Source of the DNA: Mesorhizobium sp. WSM4904 | GTDB taxonomy: Bacteria > Pseudomonadota > Alphaproteobacteria > Rhizobiales > Rhizobiaceae | Assembly: GCF_029674545.1 (NCBI RefSeq) | Contig: NZ_CP121354.1 | Location: 2,427,001 to 2,491,000 of the forward strand | Direction: 5' to 3' | Length of the DNA stretch: 64,000 nucleotides | Part shown: positions 41,076-50,080 of the stretch, piece by piece | Layout of the letters: the number at the start of each line of letters is the position of its first letter | Position numbering within the stretch: the stretch's first letter is position 1 | Position numbers and translations under genes: made by a program | The notes under the pieces: generated by a model | Told to the model about the DNA's origin: nothing | What the model saw: the letters and a program-made list of their open reading frames with translations, nothing else | Database searches by the model: none

Positions 41076-42260
41076 CTATTTCTTCAGGAACGCTTCGATC
41101 CGCTCCAGCGCGCGCAGGATGTTCTCCTCGGAATTGGCGTAGGAGAGCCTGACATAGCCTTCGCCGAGCACGCCGAAATCCGGACCGCCGATCAGCGCGA
41201 CGCCGGCATCCTCCAGCAACGCCGAGGCAAGCTTCTTCGCCTTCCAGCCGGTCTTCGACACGTTGGGAAAGGCATAGAAGGCGCCTTTCGGCGTGATGCA
41301 GGAAATGCCGGGAAGCGCATTCAGGCCCTCGACCACGATCTTCCTGCGGTTGTCGAAGGCGCGCATCATCTTTTCGACGTCGTCCTGCGGGCCGTCTATC
41401 GCGGCGATGCCGGCATACTGGCTCGGCGCGTTGACGCAGGACCAGCAGTTGACCGCCAGCTTGCGCACCTTGTCGTAGAGGTAGGCGCCCTTCTCGCCGT
41501 TCGGCCAGATCGACCAGCCCATGCGCCAGCCGGTCATCGCCCAGGTCTTCGACCAGCCGTTGAGCACGATCAGCCGGTCGCGGATCTCGGGGAAGTTGAG
41601 CAGCGAGCAATGCGTCTCGCCGTCATAGGTCATGACGTCGTAGATCTCGTCGGAGAGGATCGCGACCTCAGGGTGCTTTTCCAGTCCCTTGACCAGCTTC
41701 TCGATCTCGGCCCGCGGAGTGACGCCGCCGGTCGGGTTGGCCGGCGAGTTGAGGATCAGCAGCCTCGTCTTCGGCGTGATCAGCGCCAGCGTCTCCTCGG
41801 CCGAGAAGGCAAAGCCGTTCTCCTCGCGGATCGGCACGGGAATGGGCGTCGCGCCGGTGAACTCGATCATCGAACGATAGATGGGAAAGCCGGGGTCGGG
41901 ATAGAGGATCTCCGCGCCCGGCTCGCCGAACATCAGGATCGCGGCGAACATGGTCGGCTTGCCGCCGGGCAGGATCATCACGTTTTCGGGCGAGACCTCG
42001 ACGCCGGTGGTGGTCAGCGTGCGGCGCACCACCGCCTCGCGCGTGGCCAGCAGCCCGTTGGCCGGCGTGTAGCCGTGATGACCGTCGCGCAGCGCCTTGA
42101 TCGCAGCCTCGACGATGTGCTGCGGCGTCTTGAAGTCGGGCTGGCCGATGCCGAGGTTGATGATGTCGCGGCCCTGATGGGCGAGCGCGGTGGCCCGCGC
42201 GAGCACCGCGAAGGCATTTTCCTCGCCGAGACGGTCGAAGGCCGCGATCGTGTGGAGCAT
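41076..42260 (-). CDS. PLP-dependent aminotransferase, class I/II (aspartate aminotransferase-like)
   Basis: A 394-residue fold-type I aminotransferase. The cofactor lysine is K238 in NGWSKTWAMTGWRMGW; other family blocks are LGIGQPDFKTPQHI, HHGYTPANGLLATREAV, NSPANPTGG and ILSDEIYDVM. The final arginine that binds the substrate carboxylate is in GYVRLSYANSEENI. Start at 42260 supported by GGGACGGG. Likely an aromatic/aspartate-type enzyme; exact amino donor unknown. Divergent from a GNAT gene. Confidence 0.88.
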   Translation of the reverse strand: MLHTIAAFDRLGEENAFAVLARATALAHQGRDIINLGIGQPDFKTPQHIVEAAIKALRDGHHGYTPANGLLATREAVVRRTLTTTGVEVSPENVMILPGGKPTMFAAILMFGEPGAEILYPDPGFPIYRSMIEFTGATPIPVPIREENGFAFSAEETLALITPKTRLLILNSPANPTGGVTPRAEIEKLVKGLEKHPEVAILSDEIYDVMTYDGETHCSLLNFPEIRDRLIVLNGWSKTWAMTGWRMGWSIWPNGEKGAYLYDKVRKLAVNCWSCVNAPSQYAGIAAIDGPQDDVEKMMRAFDNRRKIVVEGLNALPGISCITPKGAFYAFPNVSKTGWKAKKLASALLEDAGVALIGGPDFGVLGEGYVRLSYANSEENILRALERIEAFLKK

Positions 42261-42343
42261 TTTTCCCGTCCCTGTGGTTCTTTCTGTCAGCGAGCGTTTT
42301 TGTGAGCGTCCGTCAGGAAAAGTCAAACGGATTGGAGCTTTCG

Positions 42344-43030
42344 GTGTCGGAAAATCTGAAAAGTTGGCAGCCGCGCCCGCGTCCCGAACGCAGGGCGCTC
42401 GAAGGCCGCTATGTCCGGCTCGAGCCGCTGAGCGCGGCAAAGCATGGCGATGGGCTTTACGAGGCATCGTCGGTGCCGGATGCCGCCGGCCGTTTCGCTT
42501 GGCTGCCCGACTATCCGCCGCAAACCCGCGCCGCTTTCCAGCCATGGCTGGACAAGGTCGAGGCGAGCGAGGACCCGCTGTTCTTCGCCGTCATCGACAA
42601 GGCGAGCGGCAAGGTCGCCGGGCGCCAGACGCTGATGCGCATCGATGCCGCCAACGGCGTCGTCGAGATCGGCAACATCTACTGGGGGCCGCTGATCTCG
42701 CGCAGGCCGCAGGCGACCGAAGCGCAGTTCCTGTTCACGAAATATGCCTTCGACGAGCTCGGCTATCGCCGCTACGAATGGAAATGCAACAACCGCAACG
42801 AACCGTCGAAGCGCGCGGCGGAGCGCTTCGGCTTCAAGTTCGAGGGCATTTTCCGCCAGCATCTTGTGGTAAAAGGCGAAAACCGCGATACGGCGTGGTA
42901 TTCGATCATCGACAAGGAGTGGCCGGCCTTGCGCAAGGCCTATGAGGCCTGGCTCGATCCGGCGAATTTCGATGGCGATGGCCGGCAGAGGCGGCGGCTC
43001 GAGGATTTCCGCGCCGAGTTCGGCGCGTAG
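42344..43030 (+). CDS. GNAT acetyltransferase, RimJ/RimL-like
   Basis: A 228-residue N-acetyltransferase of the RimJ/RimL type. The GNAT core is visible in GRYVRLEPLSAAKHGDGLYEA, VVEIGNIYWGPLISRRPQATEA (acetyl-CoA contact region) and YRRYEWKCNNRNEPSKRAAERFGF. I chose GTG at 42344 because GGAG lies seven bases before it; the earlier GTG at 42302 has no ribosome site. Acceptor unknown. Confidence 0.85.
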   Translation: MSENLKSWQPRPRPERRALEGRYVRLEPLSAAKHGDGLYEASSVPDAAGRFAWLPDYPPQTRAAFQPWLDKVEASEDPLFFAVIDKASGKVAGRQTLMRIDAANGVVEIGNIYWGPLISRRPQATEAQFLFTKYAFDELGYRRYEWKCNNRNEPSKRAAERFGFKFEGIFRQHLVVKGENRDTAWYSIIDKEWPALRKAYEAWLDPANFDGDGRQRRRLEDFRAEFGA

Positions 43031-43084
43031 ACCAAGATCCGGTCGTCGGACAAAGATCACGGTCGGTAAATAGGAGTTGCCAGG

Positions 43085-44065
43085 ATGGCACACGATCACG
43101 CCGCGCATGGACACAGCCACGGCGCGGGCCACGTGCATGGCTCGACCGACAAGAAGCGCGTGCTGATCGCGGCCTGCCTGACCGGCGGCTTCATGGTCGC
43201 GGAGGCGCTCGGCGGCCTGCTCACCGGCTCACTGGCGCTGCTTGCGGATGCCGGCCACATGCTCGCCGATTCGATTGCGCTGGGCCTCGCCTGGTACGCC
43301 TTCCATCTCGCCGGACGTCCTGCAACCGGCCGTCTCACCTACGGCTCCGCCCGCGTGAAGACGCTGGTCGCCTACACCAACGGCATCGCCATCTTCGCCA
43401 TAGCGCTGTGGATCGTCTACGAAGCCTGGGGGCGGCTGATGCATCCGGCGCCGGTGCTGGGCGGGCCGATGCTGGTGGTGGCGGTCGCAGGCCTGCTGGT
43501 AAACATCGCCTCGTTCTTCGTGCTGCATGGCGGCGACCGCGAGAGTCTCAACATGCGAGGCGCCATCCTGCACGTGCTGGGCGACCTGCTGGGCTCTGCC
43601 GCGGCCATCGTCGCCGCCGTCATCATCCTGGCGACAGGCTGGACGCCGATCGACCCGATCCTTTCCGTGCTGGTGTCGCTGCTGATCCTGTCGACGGCGT
43701 GGTCGCTGATGCGCGAGGCCGCGCATGTGCTGCTCGAAGGCGTGCCGGCAAGCCTCGACCGCGACCTCATCGCCAAGGATCTGGAAGCTGCCGTCAAGGG
43801 TGTGCGCGAGGTGCACCACATGCATGTCTGGTCGCTCGACGGCACCAGCAACATGGCGACGTTGCATGCCTGCCTGGATGACGGGGTCGATCCGCATATG
43901 GCGGTGAGCGCCATCAAGAAGCGGCTCGCCACGAAGCACGGCATCGACCATGCAACGGTGGAGCCCGAGTTCGGGCACTGTGCCGACAGCCATGACGAGC
44001 ACGACCATCACCATGATCACGATCATGCGCATGACGCGCCTCGCGATCGCCGCCATTATCATTGA
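43085..44065 (+). CDS. Cation diffusion facilitator (Zn/Co/Ni/Cd exporter)
   Basis: A 326-residue inner-membrane metal/proton antiporter of the CzcD/ZitB/DmeF group with six predicted helices. The metal site pairs are H58/D62 in LADAGHMLADS and the HxxxD of ILHVLGDLLGS. Both ends are His-rich (HDHAAHGHSHGAGHVHG; DEHDHHHDHDHAHD), which may buffer metal. A cytoplasmic domain of about 80 residues follows (VREVHHMHVWSLDG). GGAG precedes the ATG. The metal is not determined by sequence; no metalloregulator is adjacent. Confidence 0.92.
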   Translation: MAHDHAAHGHSHGAGHVHGSTDKKRVLIAACLTGGFMVAEALGGLLTGSLALLADAGHMLADSIALGLAWYAFHLAGRPATGRLTYGSARVKTLVAYTNGIAIFAIALWIVYEAWGRLMHPAPVLGGPMLVVAVAGLLVNIASFFVLHGGDRESLNMRGAILHVLGDLLGSAAAIVAAVIILATGWTPIDPILSVLVSLLILSTAWSLMREAAHVLLEGVPASLDRDLIAKDLEAAVKGVREVHHMHVWSLDGTSNMATLHACLDDGVDPHMAVSAIKKRLATKHGIDHATVEPEFGHCADSHDEHDHHHDHDHAHDAPRDRRHYH

Positions 44066-44103
44066 TGCGTGCCGAAGATGAACGAGCCAAGGAACGCCTG
44101 CTG

Positions 44104-44310
44104 ATGGATCGCGAGACGCGCAACGCGGCCATCGCCGCGGCCTGCATACTGCTTTTGTTCGGCCTCGCCGCCTATTTCCTGCCGACCATCATGTTGGCCG
44201 TCGGCAAGGTCTCGACCGTCCTGGCGGCTGTCATCGCCGCGATCTTCATGGTGGCACTGTTCGTCGTCCTGTGGCTGCGCGGACGCAGCCAGCGCAAGAA
44301 GGGTCTCTAA
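44104..44310 (+). CDS. Small two-helix membrane protein
   Basis: A 68-residue protein with two hydrophobic segments (AAIAAACILLLFGLAAYFL and a VLAAVIAAIFMVALFVVLWL-like helix) and a basic end RGRSQRKKGL. The ATG at 44104 has AAGGA nine bases upstream; an ATG at 44065 overlapping the CDF stop would add 13 residues. It lies between the CDF gene and denD on the same strand and is probably co-transcribed. No family recognised. Confidence 0.65.
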   Translation: MDRETRNAAIAAACILLLFGLAAYFLPTIMLAVGKVSTVLAAVIAAIFMVALFVVLWLRGRSQRKKGL

Positions 44311-44312
44311 AG

Positions 44313-45287
44313 ATGAGAATTCTGATTACTGGTGCTGCCGGCATGGTGGGCCGCAAGCTGATCGCGCGGCTGGCCAAGGACGGCGCCCTGCGCGGGCGCA
44401 AAATCACGGCGCTCGATCTGCACGACATCGTGCCGCCGCAGGCGCCGGTGCTCGCGGGCGTCGAGGCCTCGATCCATACCGGCGACCTTTCCGAGCCCGG
44501 CGCGACGGCCACGCTCGTCGCTTCCCGCCCGGATGTGATCTTCCATCTCGCCGGTATCGTCTCGGGCGAGGCGGAAGCCAATTTCGATCTCGGCTACCGC
44601 GTCAATCTCGACGGCACACGCGCCTTGTTCGACGCCGTGCGGCTGGCGGCATTTGCGCCGCGCCTTGTCTTCACCTCGTCGATCGCGGTGTTCGGCGCGC
44701 CGTTCCCGGACGTCATCCCGGACGAGTTCCACCCGACGCCGCTCACTTCCTACGGCACGCAGAAGCTGATCAGCGAGGCACTGCTCGCCGACTACTCGCG
44801 GCGCGGCTTCTTCGACGGCGTCGGCATCCGGCTGCCCACCATCTGCGTGCGGCCTGGCAAGCCGAACAAGGCGGCCTCGAGCTTCTTCTCCGGCATCATC
44901 CGCGAGCCGCTCAGCGGCCAGGAGGCGATCCTGCCGGTGCCGCGTTCGGTGCTGCACACCCATGCCAGCCCGCGCTCCGCGGTCAATTTCCTGATCCATG
45001 CGGCGGAGATCGACAGCAATGCAGTCGGGCCGCGCCGCAACCTCACCATGCCCGGCGTCGCCGTCACTGTCGGCGAGCAGATCGAGGCGCTCGGGCGCAT
45101 TGCCGGAGCCGAGGTGGTGAAACGGATCCGCGAACAACCCGACGAAACGATCTGGGCGATCGTCAAAGGCTGGCCCACGCGCTTCGAGGCAAGGCGGGCG
45201 AGGGAACTAGGTTTTGCCGCTGAAAAGAATTTCGACGAGATCATCCGCGCGCATATCGAGGACGAGCTCGGCAAAACGGTCGCTTAG
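44313..45287 (+). CDS. denD: D-erythronate dehydrogenase-like NAD-dependent epimerase/dehydratase
   Basis: A 324-residue extended SDR. Cofactor motif LITGAAGMVGRKLIARL; catalytic SSIAVFG and YGTQK. The blocks RLPTICVRPGKPNKAASSF and HASPRSAVNFLIHAAE match the DenD group, which oxidises D-erythronate in four-carbon acid sugar breakdown. The usual partners (kinase/decarboxylase and isomerases of the pathway) are not present here, so the role is inferred from protein similarity only. It begins two bases after the small membrane protein gene. Confidence 0.82.
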   Translation: MRILITGAAGMVGRKLIARLAKDGALRGRKITALDLHDIVPPQAPVLAGVEASIHTGDLSEPGATATLVASRPDVIFHLAGIVSGEAEANFDLGYRVNLDGTRALFDAVRLAAFAPRLVFTSSIAVFGAPFPDVIPDEFHPTPLTSYGTQKLISEALLADYSRRGFFDGVGIRLPTICVRPGKPNKAASSFFSGIIREPLSGQEAILPVPRSVLHTHASPRSAVNFLIHAAEIDSNAVGPRRNLTMPGVAVTVGEQIEALGRIAGAEVVKRIREQPDETIWAIVKGWPTRFEARRARELGFAAEKNFDEIIRAHIEDELGKTVA

Positions 45288-45554
45288 GTTGAACTCTAAA
45301 GGGTCACCGCCTTCCCGAGTCAACCTTGACCCGCCTCTCTGCAATTAATTCGGTATCGTTCGTCAGATGCTGGATATCGTAATCCGCGAAGTTCTTAATT
45401 TGCTTTGCTGCTTTTCGATAAAGGTCGAGCATTGAATGTCGGCCGTATGGCTGCTGGCTGATGAGGCAGGTTTGTTGTGATCAAAAAGTCACCAGTTTGG
45501 GATGCCTGAGGCCGTAGGGAGCGAAGGCGAAGGAACGCTAGTCACCCTGCGCTG

Positions 45555-46316
45555 TCAAAACGTCGTGGTGATGCCACCGTCCACGGCGATTGTCTGGCCG
45601 GTGACGAAGGAAGCCGCGTCGCTGGCGAGAAAAACCACGATGCCGGCGATCTCCTCCGGCTTTCCCCAGCGGCCGAGTGCTGTGCGAGTCTTCAGCCAGC
45701 GCGCCCAATCCGGATCCTCGACGAGGCCGGCATTCACCTCGGTCGCGAAGGTTCCGGGGGCGACGGCGTTCACGGTGATCCCGTGGCCGCCGAGATCGAC
45801 GGCGAGCGCCCGAGTCAGGCCGTCGATACCGGCCTTGGCCGCGGGATAGCCGACGTCTCCGGCCCGGCCGAGCTGCGCGATGACGGAGGAAACATTGATG
45901 ATCCGGCCCGGCGCGCCGCGGCGGATCAAGGCACGGGCGATCGTTTGGCTCATCGCATAGGCGGAAACCAGGTGGTCGTCGAGCATGGCGCCGAATTCCT
46001 CCGGCGACATGGCGTCAAAGCCGCGGCGATCGCGACGGCCGACATTGTTGACGAGGATGTCGATGTCGCCCAGCCTGGCAAGCGCCTGCTGCGCGGCTTC
46101 GCGCCGAGTGACGTCGAACGGCGCGCCATGCGCGTCCTGACCCTCGTCCCGCATTCTGGCGACGGCTGCCTCGAGCGTGGCGGGCTCGCGCCCGTTCAGG
46201 ATCACGCGGGCGCCGGCTTCGGCTAGGCCGCGCGCCATCTCGAGCCCGAGCCCACGCACCGATCCCGTCACTAGGGCGGTTCGGCCGGCAAGCGAGAAGC
46301 TCATGCTGCGCGCCAT
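45555..46316 (-). CDS. Short-chain dehydrogenase, gluconate 5-dehydrogenase-like
   Basis: A 253-residue SDR. Cofactor motif VTGSVRGLGLEMARGL; ILVNNVGRRDRRGFD; catalytic Ser in NVSSVIAQLG and YPAAKAG; C-terminal SFVTGQTIAVDGG. The sequence is of the FabG/gluconate 5-dehydrogenase type. GAGG lies six bases before the ATG at 46316. It is divergent from a TetR regulator, and an 18-bp operator lies between them, so it is the likely regulated target. Natural substrate unknown. Confidence 0.86.
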   Translation of the reverse strand: MARSMSFSLAGRTALVTGSVRGLGLEMARGLAEAGARVILNGREPATLEAAVARMRDEGQDAHGAPFDVTRREAAQQALARLGDIDILVNNVGRRDRRGFDAMSPEEFGAMLDDHLVSAYAMSQTIARALIRRGAPGRIINVSSVIAQLGRAGDVGYPAAKAGIDGLTRALAVDLGGHGITVNAVAPGTFATEVNAGLVEDPDWARWLKTRTALGRWGKPEEIAGIVVFLASDAASFVTGQTIAVDGGITTTF

Positions 46317-46328
46317 CGGATACCTCGA

Positions 46329-46346
46329 CTGAAACGACCGTTTCAG
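46329..46346. promoter_or_regulatory. TetR-type operator between SDR and TetR genes
   Basis: CTGAAACGACCGTTTCAG is a perfect palindrome with 8-bp arms and a 2-base centre. It lies 13 bases upstream of the SDR start and 35 bases upstream of the TetR start, where a bound repressor would block both promoters. Confidence 0.8.
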
Positions 46347-46380
46347 TTACGTATTACAGCGGGTATGAAAGGAGCGCAAG

Positions 46381-46953
46381 ATGGCCGGGCATGAAGCAGT
46401 GACTGCCGAACCTTCACTCCGCCGGGCGGAACTGCTCGATGCCAGCTATGCCTATGTACTCGACCATGGCCTCAATGGATTGTCGTTGCGCCCGCTGGCG
46501 GCCGCCATCGGCTCCAGTCCCCGTGTGCTGCTCTATCTGTTTGGTAGTAAGGAGAAGCTGCTGCGCGAACTGCTGGTCCGGGCGCGCACCGAACAGATCG
46601 CGCAACTGACTGTCGTGCTCGCGGCCGAGGGCCGAAGCCATGGCCTCGAAGAAACGGCCGGGCGACTGTGGGCCTGGTTGTCCGCGCCCGAGCAACGCCC
46701 GATGGTCAGGCTCACCTATGAGGCGTTCCTGCTTTCTTTCAGCCATAAGCCCGGTCCGTGGGCGGGATTCGCGGCGGAAGCGGCCCAGGACTGGCTGGAC
46801 CTGCTGATCGACACCCAGACGCAGCTCCCGCGAGCTGAGGCCGGGGCACGGGCTACCCGTATACTCGCAACGATACGCGGCCTGCTGATCGACCTTCTGG
46901 CCAATGGCGATAATGAAAGAATTGCCGCCGCCGTGCGCATGGGCTGGCTCTGA
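46381..46953 (+). CDS. TetR family transcriptional regulator
   Basis: A 190-residue regulator. The N-terminal HTH is visible in LSLRPLAAAIGSSPRVLLYLFGSKEKLLREL (residues ~35-65). The C-terminal domain (about 70-190) presumably binds the inducer. GGAG seven bases before the ATG fixes the start. Control of the divergent SDR gene and of itself through the palindrome at 46329-46346 is the natural inference. Confidence 0.88.
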   Translation: MAGHEAVTAEPSLRRAELLDASYAYVLDHGLNGLSLRPLAAAIGSSPRVLLYLFGSKEKLLRELLVRARTEQIAQLTVVLAAEGRSHGLEETAGRLWAWLSAPEQRPMVRLTYEAFLLSFSHKPGPWAGFAAEAAQDWLDLLIDTQTQLPRAEAGARATRILATIRGLLIDLLANGDNERIAAAVRMGWL

Positions 46954-47188
46954 GTTGGACCGGACGCCGCGCGGAGGCGCACCCTCCTTTATTGCGTTGC
47001 ATACCGACAGCTGTTCCGATCGCGCAACCGGATGACATCGGCACCGCTGTTGCCGCTATATCTGCGAACGTGTCCGGTCAGAACCGCATATCGTGGACGC
47101 ACCGCTCGGCAAGTCCTCTTAGCTGTCCAGGCTATCGAAGCGATCCACCGCCAGCCTGACATTGACGGCCGCGCGCGTCGTCGGCACT

Positions 47189-48370
47189 TCAGACGCCGCC
47201 CGAAAGGCTAGCCGACAGAAGCAACAGACCGACCAGGAAGATGAAGGCCGCGCCACCGATCTCGACGATCGAATGGATGCGGTTGCCGAGGCGTCCGTCG
47301 CCGGCGAAATAGACCGCCCAGTTCTTGGCCGTCACCGCGAGCGTCGCCAGCGCCGAGACGGTGATCGCGGTGCCGATCGACATGGCGAACACCGACAGCA
47401 GGCCGCCCATCCAGAGCCCGTTGAGCAGCGCGAAGCTCAGCACGATCAGTGCGCCGGAGCAGGGGCGGATGCCGACGGCGGCCACCGCCGACCAGGCGGT
47501 GCGCCAGTCGAAACGGTCGCCCGAAAGCAGCGCCGGGTCGGGCGCGTGCGAATGGCCACAGGTCTCGCAGACTTCGCCTGGACCGTGATCGTGATCATGG
47601 CCGTGGTCATGGTCGTGTACGGCATGGTCATGATGGTGGTCATGCGCGCTGTGATCGTGGGCATGCGAATGACCATGGTCGTGATGCGCATGCAGGGCAT
47701 GCGAATGCGCCGCGTGGGCATGCGCGTGAGCATGCGAGTGTCCGCCATGCGAGTGTCCGGCATGCGAATGGCCGGCATGGGCGGCCGACAGGCTGTAGGC
47801 CTGGCCGGCGCCGAACAGTCGAAGGATGGCCGGGCCCGCCTTGCGCCAGAGCAGCCAGGCGCCGAACAGGGTCACCAGCACAAAGCTCGAGATTTCGAGG
47901 AACCATGCCGCGTCGGTCATCGACACCGCGGTGCCGCGCAGGACGAAATAGGCAAGCACCATGACGACGACCGCGGTGAGCCCCTGCAGCAGCGCCGAGA
48001 CGAAGGACAGCAGGATGCCGCGCTTCAGCGCCACTTCGTTGGCGACCATGTAGGACGAGATCACCGCCTTGCCGTGGCCGGGTCCGGCGGCGTGGAAGAT
48101 GCCATAGGCGAAGGAGAGGCCGACCAGCAGCCAGAGCTTGCTGCCATCCTGGCGCATCGCCTTCATCGCGGCTGCCAGCGAATGGTAGAATTCCTGCTGC
48201 CGGACATTGATCCACATCAGGATGTGAGCAAACGGACCGGACGTGGTGGGGGCCGTGCCGTCATTGGTGCCGATGCCGAGCGAGCTCTGGGCATGGGCGA
48301 GGCCGGACAGATGCGTGATCACCAGGGTGGCGGCCGCGAGGCCGAGCGCCAAGCGCAGCGACGGTTTCAT
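47189..48370 (-). CDS. NicO family nickel/cobalt transporter with His-rich loop
   Basis: A 393-residue membrane protein of the NicO/RcnA family with a signal-like N-terminal helix and about six further helices. Family motifs: HAAGPGHGKAVISSY (H93, H99) and GIRPCSGALIVL. Between helices 4 and 5 a loop of about 80 residues (194-275) is made almost entirely of His with Ala, Gly, Ser and Asp. The ATG at 48370 follows AAGGATAA. It lies directly after the DUF1007 gene, the usual pairing for NicO transporters in this class. Export or import direction and metal are not certain. Confidence 0.88.
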   Translation of the reverse strand: MKPSLRLALGLAAATLVITHLSGLAHAQSSLGIGTNDGTAPTTSGPFAHILMWINVRQQEFYHSLAAAMKAMRQDGSKLWLLVGLSFAYGIFHAAGPGHGKAVISSYMVANEVALKRGILLSFVSALLQGLTAVVVMVLAYFVLRGTAVSMTDAAWFLEISSFVLVTLFGAWLLWRKAGPAILRLFGAGQAYSLSAAHAGHSHAGHSHGGHSHAHAHAHAAHSHALHAHHDHGHSHAHDHSAHDHHHDHAVHDHDHGHDHDHGPGEVCETCGHSHAPDPALLSGDRFDWRTAWSAVAAVGIRPCSGALIVLSFALLNGLWMGGLLSVFAMSIGTAITVSALATLAVTAKNWAVYFAGDGRLGNRIHSIVEIGGAAFIFLVGLLLLSASLSGGV

Positions 48371-48376
48371 CACCGG

Positions 48377-49063
48377 TTATCCTTCTGGCGGGCAGTTCAG
48401 TTCGAGCTTGGTGGCGAAGATCTTGCTCATGTCGGTGCCCGTTGGATCGTTGAAGAACGCGTCCGTCAGGGTCTTCTGGTTTTCCTTGATCGCTTCGTCC
48501 GGATCGGGACGGATCACCTTCTTGGTGCAGTTCGAGGGCAGGCCCTCGACGGTGAGGTTGGCGTCGTCGGTGAAATCGATCGCCGTATAGAAGGTCGGAT
48601 CGTAAACGCCGATGTCGATCTTGCCGGCGAGCTTGATCGGCGCCTTCGGTTCGGATTCGAAGAGGATAATCAACTGGTCGTTGTCGAAATTGGCCATCAG
48701 ATGCGGCGGCGGGACCATGGGCACGTCCTTGCCGTCTTGCGTGACCAGCTGGAAATAGTTGAACTCGGCCAGCGACGAATGGACGGTGTCGGCGACTTCC
48801 TTGAGCTCTTTGTCGTCAAGCTTCAGATCGGAGTTCTTGTCGAACTCCATCATCACCGTACTCGAAAAAAGATCGTCGAAACGCCACAGATGACGCAGCG
48901 CTTTCACACTTTGGTGATCCTCGCTCAGGATCACGTCGAGGCGGGCCTCGGCAAAGACGTGCGGATGCACCTCGGCCGGCTCGATCCCGGCAAATGTCAC
49001 TGCCGCGGCCGAAGCCAGCATGGTTGCTTGCCGTTTCAAATGCATTCCGGGCTGCGATTCCAT
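48377..49063 (-). CDS. DUF1007 periplasmic protein, partner of NicO transporter
   Basis: A 228-residue exported protein with a signal peptide in the first ~30 residues. The mature start HPHVFAEARLDVIL is the family hallmark (a His-rich N terminus). Conserved blocks: LRHLWRFDDLFSSTVMMEFD and YDPTFYTAIDF. It overlaps or abuts the NicO gene (six bases to its ATG), so the two are one operon. A role in metal delivery is inferred from this constant pairing. ATGs at 49063 and 49045 are both possible; the second gives a neater signal peptide. Confidence 0.87.
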   Translation of the reverse strand: MESQPGMHLKRQATMLASAAAVTFAGIEPAEVHPHVFAEARLDVILSEDHQSVKALRHLWRFDDLFSSTVMMEFDKNSDLKLDDKELKEVADTVHSSLAEFNYFQLVTQDGKDVPMVPPPHLMANFDNDQLIILFESEPKAPIKLAGKIDIGVYDPTFYTAIDFTDDANLTVEGLPSNCTKKVIRPDPDEAIKENQKTLTDAFFNDPTGTDMSKIFATKLELNCPPEG

Positions 49064-49178
49064 CAACTTCGGGAGTGGACCCCGAGAGTTATCAGAAAGG
49101 GGGCGAAATTGGGACGCGCCTTCGGCTGATTTTGATACCCGCCGTTATCCCAGGACCGCCACTTCTTGATGGCATGCA

Positions 49179-50078
49179 TCACGCGCCGTCGCGCGTCCTG
49201 AACCAGTGCACCAGGAAATCGACGAAGACGCGGACCTTGGCGGGCAAATAGCGGCGGTGCGGGTAGACGGCAAAGATGCCGCTGCCGGAGAGAATGCGGT
49301 CGTCGAGCACGCTCACCAGCCGGCCGGCCGCGAGGTCTGGAGCGGCGATGAAATCCGGCAGGATGGTGAAGCCCAGGCCAGACACGGCAGCTGCTCTCGC
49401 CGCCATCGGGCTGTTCACCTCTATCGGACCCGACACGGTGACGCTGACCGAATCCTCGCCATCGCCCTTGAAGCGCCAGTTGGCTAAAGAGCGGCCGTTG
49501 GTGTCGACGATGCAGGGCATGTTGGAGAGGTCCTGCGGACGCGTCGGGGTGCCGTGCTTTGCGAGCAGCTCCGGCGACGCGCAAAGCCTGATCGAAAACG
49601 GCCCCAGGCGCCGGGCGATCAGCGACGAGTTCTCCAGCCGCGAAATGCGCACGGCGACATCGAAGCCTTCCTCGACCAGGTCGACGAAGCGGTCATCGAG
49701 ATGGATGTCGAGCACGATGTCGGGGTGCTGCTTTGCGAAGTCGATCAAGGATTGGCCGATCGGTGCGTCGGCGAAGGTGCGCGCCGCCGAAAGCTTGATG
49801 CGGCCGCGCACGTCGCCGGAGGATTCGCGCACGGCATCCGCGAGGCTGTCGACCTCGCGCACGATTTCGGAGGCGCGCTGATAATAGGTGTGCCCCGCTT
49901 CGGTCAGCGAAAACTGCCGCGTGGTGCGGTTCAACAGCAGCGCGCCGAGCTCGTCCTCCAGCTCGCGCACATATTTCGACAGCAGCGCCTTTGAGCGGCC
50001 GATCTTGCGCGCCGCGGCCGAGAAGCCCTCGGCCTCGACCACGTCGATGAAGGCGCGCATGCGGGTCAGTGTATCCAT
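49179..50078 (-). CDS. LysR family transcriptional regulator
   Basis: A 299-residue LTTR with the N-terminal winged HTH (RMRAFIDVVEAEGFSAAARKIGRSKALLSKYVRELE) and a LysR substrate-binding domain of the CrgA-like type (DIHLDDRFVDLVEEGFDVAVRIS). The gene follows the amidase gene with a two-base gap on the same strand, so it is likely co-transcribed. Its inducer and targets are unknown. Confidence 0.9.
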   Translation of the reverse strand: MDTLTRMRAFIDVVEAEGFSAAARKIGRSKALLSKYVRELEDELGALLLNRTTRQFSLTEAGHTYYQRASEIVREVDSLADAVRESSGDVRGRIKLSAARTFADAPIGQSLIDFAKQHPDIVLDIHLDDRFVDLVEEGFDVAVRISRLENSSLIARRLGPFSIRLCASPELLAKHGTPTRPQDLSNMPCIVDTNGRSLANWRFKGDGEDSVSVTVSGPIEVNSPMAARAAAVSGLGFTILPDFIAAPDLAAGRLVSVLDDRILSGSGIFAVYPHRRYLPAKVRVFVDFLVHWFRTRDGA

Positions 50079-50080
50079 GG

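Noticed and set aside
45288..45554. Gap between denD and the SDR gene, checked for small RNAs or genes
   Set aside because: No coding frame with a ribosome site, no terminator and no convincing palindrome were visible.
47580..47790. Tandem short repeats that could be taken for a CRISPR or satellite
   Set aside because: They are in-frame His/Ala/Ser/Gly codon repeats of the NicO loop; spacing and repeat length do not fit a CRISPR array.
47162..49129. A 655-codon plus-strand frame opposite the NicO and DUF1007 genes
   Set aside because: It arises from the His-codon repeats read in reverse (Met/Val-rich stretch) and has no domain; both minus-strand genes have clear family motifs.
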